From NCBI GenBank assembly GCA_003551125.1, contig PULY01000007.1, positions 1-8,388 of the forward strand: 8,388 nucleotides of DNA, in the 5' to 3' direction. The notes beneath the pieces are model-generated. The model was not told where the DNA came from. It did not search any database and saw only the letters and a program-made list of their open reading frames with translations. Every line of letters begins with the position of its first letter. The first letter of the stretch is position 1. The translations under genes and the position numbers were made by a program. Below are positions 5,357-8,388 of the stretch, in pieces. Origin of the DNA: Candidatus Iainarchaeum sp. (GTDB taxonomy: Archaea > B1Sed10-29).

Positions 5357-5422
5357 TTCAATTGAATTTTAAAGATTCATAAGGGCTTTTTTTTAATTAA
5401 AATAGTTCATAAAAGTTCACAA
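5357..5422. promoter_or_regulatory. candidate operator: palindrome plus phased GTTCAYAA-like repeats
   Basis: A perfect 10-bp palindrome TTCAATTGAA (5357-5366) is followed by three direct-repeat copies: GATTCATAA (5374-5382), GTTCATAA (5405-5412) and GTTCACAA (5415-5422). The starts of the direct repeats are 31 and 10 bp apart, close to three turns and one turn of the helix, so all would face the same side. Their position between an operon and a divergent winged-helix regulator suggests a binding site. The region is A/T-rich and short matches can arise by chance. Confidence 0.35.
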
Positions 5423-5552
5423 GTAAAAATAGAGATACTAAAATACACTATATTTGCCTAAAAGAATCTTTAAAGAACTTTTAATTAATTTAGAGCTAAA
5501 ACAAGTGAATTTAATTATCCTGATTACATTAAAAATAAATAACATAAAGAAC

Positions 5553-5560
5553 AATTATAA
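5553..5560 (+). promoter_or_regulatory. possible TATA box for the membrane-anchored regulator
   Basis: AATTATAA lies about 33 bp before ATG 5589, which would give a transcript beginning only a few bases before the start codon. No Shine-Dalgarno site precedes this ATG, consistent with a leaderless or nearly leaderless mRNA. Confidence 0.35.
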
Positions 5561-5588
5561 GCCAATGTATCTAAAGAAAAAGAATTTC

Positions 5589-6389
5589 ATGAATAAATTC
5601 AAAATATTCTTCATCTTAGCACTATTGATGAACTTAGGATTTGCAGCGGAAGTTCATGGAACCGTTTACAGATGGAGCGACTTAGAAACAGTTCCTGCAA
5701 TGATACAAGTAACTAGAGACATAAACAGTAATGAACTAATTCATCAAGAAGTTCTTAATGAGTCTGGAATGTATTCAATAGAATTAGAAGAAGGAGAATA
5801 TTTCTTTTACGTTAGTCATGATGATTTAAGCTCATCTCAAAACCTTTCAATAACTGAAGAAGAATCTAGAAGAATAGATTTTATATTAACCCCAGAAGAA
5901 GATTATTTATTCCCAATTGAACCACTACCAGAATACGATGAATATGGAGAAATACCTCTGCCTGAAGATTCTCTAGTGGAAGAACCAATTGAAGAAAATG
6001 TAACTGATCCAGAAGATCCGGACTACAGACCTATAATAGGGGAAGAAGAAGCCAGTGAATTAACCATATACCTAGCAATTCTCGTATTTGTAACAATGAT
6101 ATCATTAACTTACTTTCTGAAAAAAAGAAGTGAAGAAGCGAGAGGTTCTGACTATACACAGAAACCCATTGAAGATGAAGAAAAAGATAGAAAACACATT
6201 AAAACTGATGAAGAAGAAATTATAGATATCTTGAAAGAAAAAGAAGAAGTTTATCAATCAGAAATAAAAAAAGAAACTGGTTTCTCAGCTGCAAAAACAA
6301 GTGAATTACTCAGTAAAATGGAAAAAGAAGATAAAATAATTAGAGATAAGAAAGGTAGAAATAAGATAGTTAAATTGAAAGAAGATTGA
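5589..6389 (+). CDS. membrane-anchored winged-helix transcriptional regulator with exported sensor-like domain
   Basis: Predicted one-component transmembrane regulator, 266 residues. Residues 1-20 are a Sec signal peptide (MNKFKIFFILALLMNLGFAA). Residues 21-101 look like a small beta-sandwich of the carboxypeptidase-regulatory type (VHGTVYRW, then SGMYSIELEEGEYFFYV and a RRIDFILTP end). An acidic Pro-rich linker (102-157) leads to a membrane helix at 158-177 (LTIYLAILVFVTMISLTYFL) with a basic KKR stop-transfer. Residues 205-264 are a winged helix-turn-helix: EEEIIDILKEKEEVYQSEIK, then the recognition helix SAAKTSELLSKMEKEDKI and a basic wing RDKKGRNKIVKL. The DNA-binding domain is thus cytoplasmic and the N-terminal domain outside, as in archaeal membrane-associated regulators (COG2512-like). 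ATG 5589 is chosen for the signal peptide; ATG 5565 is possible. Divergent to the secreted-protein operon, a likely target. Confidence 0.8.
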   Translation: MNKFKIFFILALLMNLGFAAEVHGTVYRWSDLETVPAMIQVTRDINSNELIHQEVLNESGMYSIELEEGEYFFYVSHDDLSSSQNLSITEEESRRIDFILTPEEDYLFPIEPLPEYDEYGEIPLPEDSLVEEPIEENVTDPEDPDYRPIIGEEEASELTIYLAILVFVTMISLTYFLKKRSEEARGSDYTQKPIEDEEKDRKHIKTDEEEIIDILKEKEEVYQSEIKKETGFSAAKTSELLSKMEKEDKIIRDKKGRNKIVKLKED

Positions 6390-6396
6390 TTAATTT

Positions 6397-7086
6397 TTAT
6401 CTTCCAAATTTTCTTTTAGTATCTTCATAGAATTCCAAAGCTTTATTAAATTCTTCTTTATTAAACTCAGGCCACAATTTATCTGTAAAATATAGTTCAG
6501 CGTAAGCTGATTGCCATAATTGAAAGTTACTGAGCCTTTGATATCTTCCCGTTCTTATGATTAAATCAAGATCAAATTCAGAGTAAAGCTCACTCTTCAG
6601 ATTTTCTTCATTTATTTCCTTTCCCTTTTTATTTAACTTGGAAACAGCATCTACAATTTCAGCTCTACTTCCATATCCAATAGCTATTCTTAAATCATAA
6701 TCATTGTATTCACTTGTAACTTCCTCAATTTTGTTTATTTGTTCTTCGATAGGAGTAATCAAATCTCTTCTACCTATAATTTTGACATTAACTCCATTAT
6801 CATGAATATCGTTCGATTCAGTTAATTTCTCTAAATTTTCTTTATATAATTCAATGAGAGTTTCAAGTTCAGATCCCGATCTGGAGAGATTCTCAGTGCT
6901 CAAAGCATATATAACAGCTTTATCTATAGTGGAATGATTAATACACCAGTTGAAAACTTCTTGTCCTTTTTCAAAGCCTCTTTGATAAGCTTCTTTGTAC
7001 GAAATATTATTTCTTTCTGCATATCTCCTATTACCATCCGGGATTATCCCTACTGCTCTCAGTTCTTCATCTTGGTTTCCAACCAT
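6397..7086 (-). CDS. uppS: cis-prenyltransferase, undecaprenyl diphosphate synthase family
   Basis: Elongates an allylic diphosphate with isopentenyl diphosphate in cis, making the long polyprenyl diphosphate used as a glycan carrier. Motifs in the 229-residue product: IIPDGNRRYA (14-23, with the Mg-binding Asp17), YALSTENLSR (60-69), IGYGSRAEIVDA (136-147) and DLIIRTG...QRLSNFQLWQSAYAELYF (174-200), keeping Arg178, Arg184, Ser186 and Glu197 of the diphosphate and metal site. Departures: the usual His before the DGN motif is absent, NYGGR is GYGSR, and the usual Gly-Glu after RTG is Arg181-Tyr182. The length is short for archaeal members. ATG 7086 is preceded by AAGGAT, nine bases away. The gene is convergent with the regulator, only 7 bp between stops. 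Chain length (undecaprenyl or dolichol-type) cannot be read. Confidence 0.9.
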   Translation of the reverse strand: MVGNQDEELRAVGIIPDGNRRYAERNNISYKEAYQRGFEKGQEVFNWCINHSTIDKAVIYALSTENLSRSGSELETLIELYKENLEKLTESNDIHDNGVNVKIIGRRDLITPIEEQINKIEEVTSEYNDYDLRIAIGYGSRAEIVDAVSKLNKKGKEINEENLKSELYSEFDLDLIIRTGRYQRLSNFQLWQSAYAELYFTDKLWPEFNKEEFNKALEFYEDTKRKFGR

Positions 7087-7206
7087 AAGTAATCTGATCC
7101 TTAAGATATATTCCTCAACAATAAATTACTATTCTTTCGTATATTAATTTTATCTCTTTTCTATATCCATTAGTTTCTTCAGTAAACACTTTTATTTACC
7201 TAATGA

Positions 7207-7214
7207 CTTATAAC
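7207..7214 (+). promoter_or_regulatory. possible TATA box for the pilin-like gene
   Basis: CTTATAAC would place the transcript start near 7236, leaving about 30 nt before GTG 7268, enough to include GGTGT at 7259-7263. A second candidate, AATATATT at 7222-7229, gives a shorter leader. The spacer to the divergent prenyltransferase gene (7087-7267) is A/T-rich throughout. Confidence 0.35.
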
Positions 7215-7267
7215 TGTAAAGAATATATTAGATTGAGAAATAAATCTGAAAAGAAAAAGGTGTAAAA

Positions 7268-7867
7268 GTGAATAATAAAGGGATAACTCCCGTAATTTCA
7301 TACGTTTTACTAGTAGGAATAGTAGTTATAACTACCTCCGCAGCTTATTTCTGGGCTTACCCTCATATAGATAGGCTTGGAGAAGGTCCAAAAGCACAAA
7401 ACATGGTCAATCAGATGGAGAGCCTTGACTATGCAATGAGACAAACTATTCACGGAGAAATTGGATTTAGAAATTCTTTCAATTTACACATACCTGAAGG
7501 GAGTATTCGGTTAGAAGAAGATAATGATAAAATAATCTTTAATTTTCAACAAGGAACAGCTGTAATTGGCTATATACCAGAACCCAATGACATAGAAACC
7601 CCTATAAATTGTACTGAAGATTTAGAATATATACTAGATGAAAGGACCAACATAATAGGAAGCAAAATAGGAGAATATTCCCAATTATATGCTGGCTCAA
7701 CAGGAGCACCAGGAACAGCTATATTAACCTTATGTTATCCTAACGTTGAGTTAGTTTGGCAAGGTAAATGTATAAGAGGAAGAGGAGGACCAAGAACCAA
7801 TGTTTTAATGGAAAAAAAAGGTATAAACGAAGAAGGTAAACCAGTTATATCCATTGACTTCTGCTGA
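7268..7867 (+). CDS. type IV pilin-like secreted protein with class III signal peptide
   Basis: The N-terminus MNNKGITPVISYVLLVGIVV has the archaeal prepilin layout: a short charged leader ending Lys-Gly, then a hydrophobic helix (6-30). Cleavage by the prepilin peptidase is expected after Gly5, and the helix would pack into a filament core or stay as a membrane anchor. The start is GTG 7268 with GGTGT at 7259-7263; a stop directly upstream in frame (TAA 7262-7264) excludes a longer form. The mature head (residues 40-199) is beta-rich (RLEEDNDKIIFNFQQGTAVIGY) and has four Cys (115, 156, 168, 199) that could form two disulfides, plus one N-x-T sequon (NCT). An ALTLCY-like core and a PVISIDFC end are typical of small pilin heads. 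Another anchored protein gene follows in the same direction. Confidence 0.8.
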   Translation: MNNKGITPVISYVLLVGIVVITTSAAYFWAYPHIDRLGEGPKAQNMVNQMESLDYAMRQTIHGEIGFRNSFNLHIPEGSIRLEEDNDKIIFNFQQGTAVIGYIPEPNDIETPINCTEDLEYILDERTNIIGSKIGEYSQLYAGSTGAPGTAILTLCYPNVELVWQGKCIRGRGGPRTNVLMEKKGINEEGKPVISIDFC

Positions 7868-8014
7868 AAAAATAAGGAAAAATATAAATTCAATAAAAGT
7901 ACTGAAATTCAAAAGGGAAACTTATTTATTGATTTCTCTATTAATATAACACTTGAAGAACCACAAAGACAAAAACAAAAATTTAAACCCTTTTAAATTA
8001 GAGGAAAGGATAAT

Positions 8015-8388
8015 ATGGCGCCTATAACAGCTACAGTTTCAATAAGATACGCAGTAATGGCAATTATAATGGTTACCGCGTATTTCACAGTTCAGGCACA
8101 AGCTCAAAATGCCAGAACAAGATTAATAAGAGATAAAGTAGAGGAAATAACTCAATATATAAATAGAAATATTCATAAAGGGTTAGAAACAGTTCAAAAC
8201 CAGAATGAAACGTTAAAGAAAAGAATAAGCCTCCCAAGAACAAATGGAGCATACAAAGTATCTTTAAACTGTTGGGAAGATAGATTAATGGTTAATGTGA
8301 CAGGTAGAATGCCATCAGAAAGTACCTCAATGGCTACAGACATAAAATGTGATAAATTAAACGTTTCAGGAGAAATAATACCTGGAGA
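8015..8388 (+). CDS. membrane-anchored secreted pilin-like protein (partial, cut at the right edge)
   Basis: The frame starts at ATG 8015 and is open to the window edge (124 complete codons), so the C-terminus is missing. GAGGAAAGG at 8001-8009 gives a good ribosome binding site. Residues 8-28 (VSIRYAVMAIIMVTAYFTVQ) form an N-terminal membrane helix, followed by an amphipathic helix (ARTRLIRDKVEEITQYINR). The next segment, KRISLPRTNGAYKVSL and DRLMVNVTG, looks like the LP...Y-x-V-x-L strand pattern common in archaeal pilin-like and secreted proteins. Two Cys and several N-x-S/T sequons (NET, NVT, NVS) also fit export. No clear Lys-Gly class III site precedes the helix, so it may be an uncleaved anchor. 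With the gene at 7268 it probably forms a surface-appendage or secreted cluster that continues beyond the window. Confidence 0.75.
   Translation, partial: MAPITATVSIRYAVMAIIMVTAYFTVQAQAQNARTRLIRDKVEEITQYINRNIHKGLETVQNQNETLKKRISLPRTNGAYKVSLNCWEDRLMVNVTGRMPSESTSMATDIKCDKLNVSGEIIPG

Larger units (their letters stand above)
5289..5588. other. 300-bp divergent intergenic control region
   Basis: This spacer holds the promoter of the secreted-protein operon (minus strand) and that of the membrane-anchored regulator (plus strand). It contains a perfect palindrome, TTCAATTGAA (5357-5366), just upstream of the operon TATA box. Related sequences occur at 5374-5382 (GATTCATAA), 5405-5412 (GTTCATAA) and 5415-5422 (GTTCACAA). 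A T8 run lies at 5387-5394. The plus-strand frame is open from about 5454, but that stretch is Ile/Asn/Lys-rich A/T sequence with no ribosome binding site, so I treat it as noncoding. Confidence 0.6.

Noticed and set aside
5454..5588. N-terminal extension of the membrane regulator by 45 codons
   Set aside because: It is Ile/Asn/Lys-rich A/T sequence with no ribosome site and would bury a textbook signal peptide that begins at 5589.
1..8388. CRISPR array, insertion sequence, or integrase/attachment site
   Set aside because: No regularly spaced repeats, no transposase or recombinase motifs and no terminal inverted repeats were seen.

Overview
The window is AT-rich (about one third G+C by eye) and archaeal. 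The evidence is a 5S rRNA with archaeal-type sequence, a box C/D guide RNA, TATA-box promoters about 25 bp before starts, short GGTGA-like ribosome binding sites, a class III (prepilin) signal peptide, a geranylgeranyl-reductase-family flavoprotein, an archaeal TrmJ methyltransferase and a cis-prenyltransferase. Lys/Glu-rich small proteins, very short spacers and a stand-alone 5S gene fit a small-genome lineage such as a DPANN archaeon, but no gene here fixes the taxonomy.

Layout: (1) 36-1422 (+): a tight run of three small unknown genes ending in trmJ, which overlaps the gene before it by one base. (2) 1423-2305 (+): an A/C-rich spacer, a coiled-coil protein with a hairpin-containing leader, and a two-helix membrane protein that is probably translated from a leaderless mRNA. 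(3) 2330-2590 (-): a box C/D sRNA not detectable as an ORF, and upstream of it a 5S rRNA on the same strand. The 5S promoter region is shared with the divergent flavoprotein gene (2670-3728, +). (4) 3758-5288 (-): a two-gene operon with strong Shine-Dalgarno sites, encoding a large secreted alpha-helical protein with three degenerate internal repeats and a small acidic lipoprotein. (5) 5589-6389 (+): a membrane-anchored winged-helix regulator transcribed divergently from that operon, across a 300-bp spacer that carries a perfect palindrome and helically phased GTTCAYAA-like repeats. (6) 6397-7086 (-): an undecaprenyl-diphosphate-synthase-type cis-prenyltransferase. (7) 7268-8388 (+): a secreted pilin-like protein, then a second protein with an N-terminal membrane anchor that is cut by the window edge.

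How they fit together: much of the window concerns RNA maturation (trmJ, C/D guide RNA, 5S) and the cell envelope (isoprenoid reduction and chain elongation, pilins, secreted helical protein, lipoprotein). The most coherent possible system is the secreted repeat protein and lipoprotein operon paired with a divergent transmembrane transcription factor. The arrangement suggests, but does not prove, that an envelope signal is read by the regulator and relayed to the shared intergenic region.
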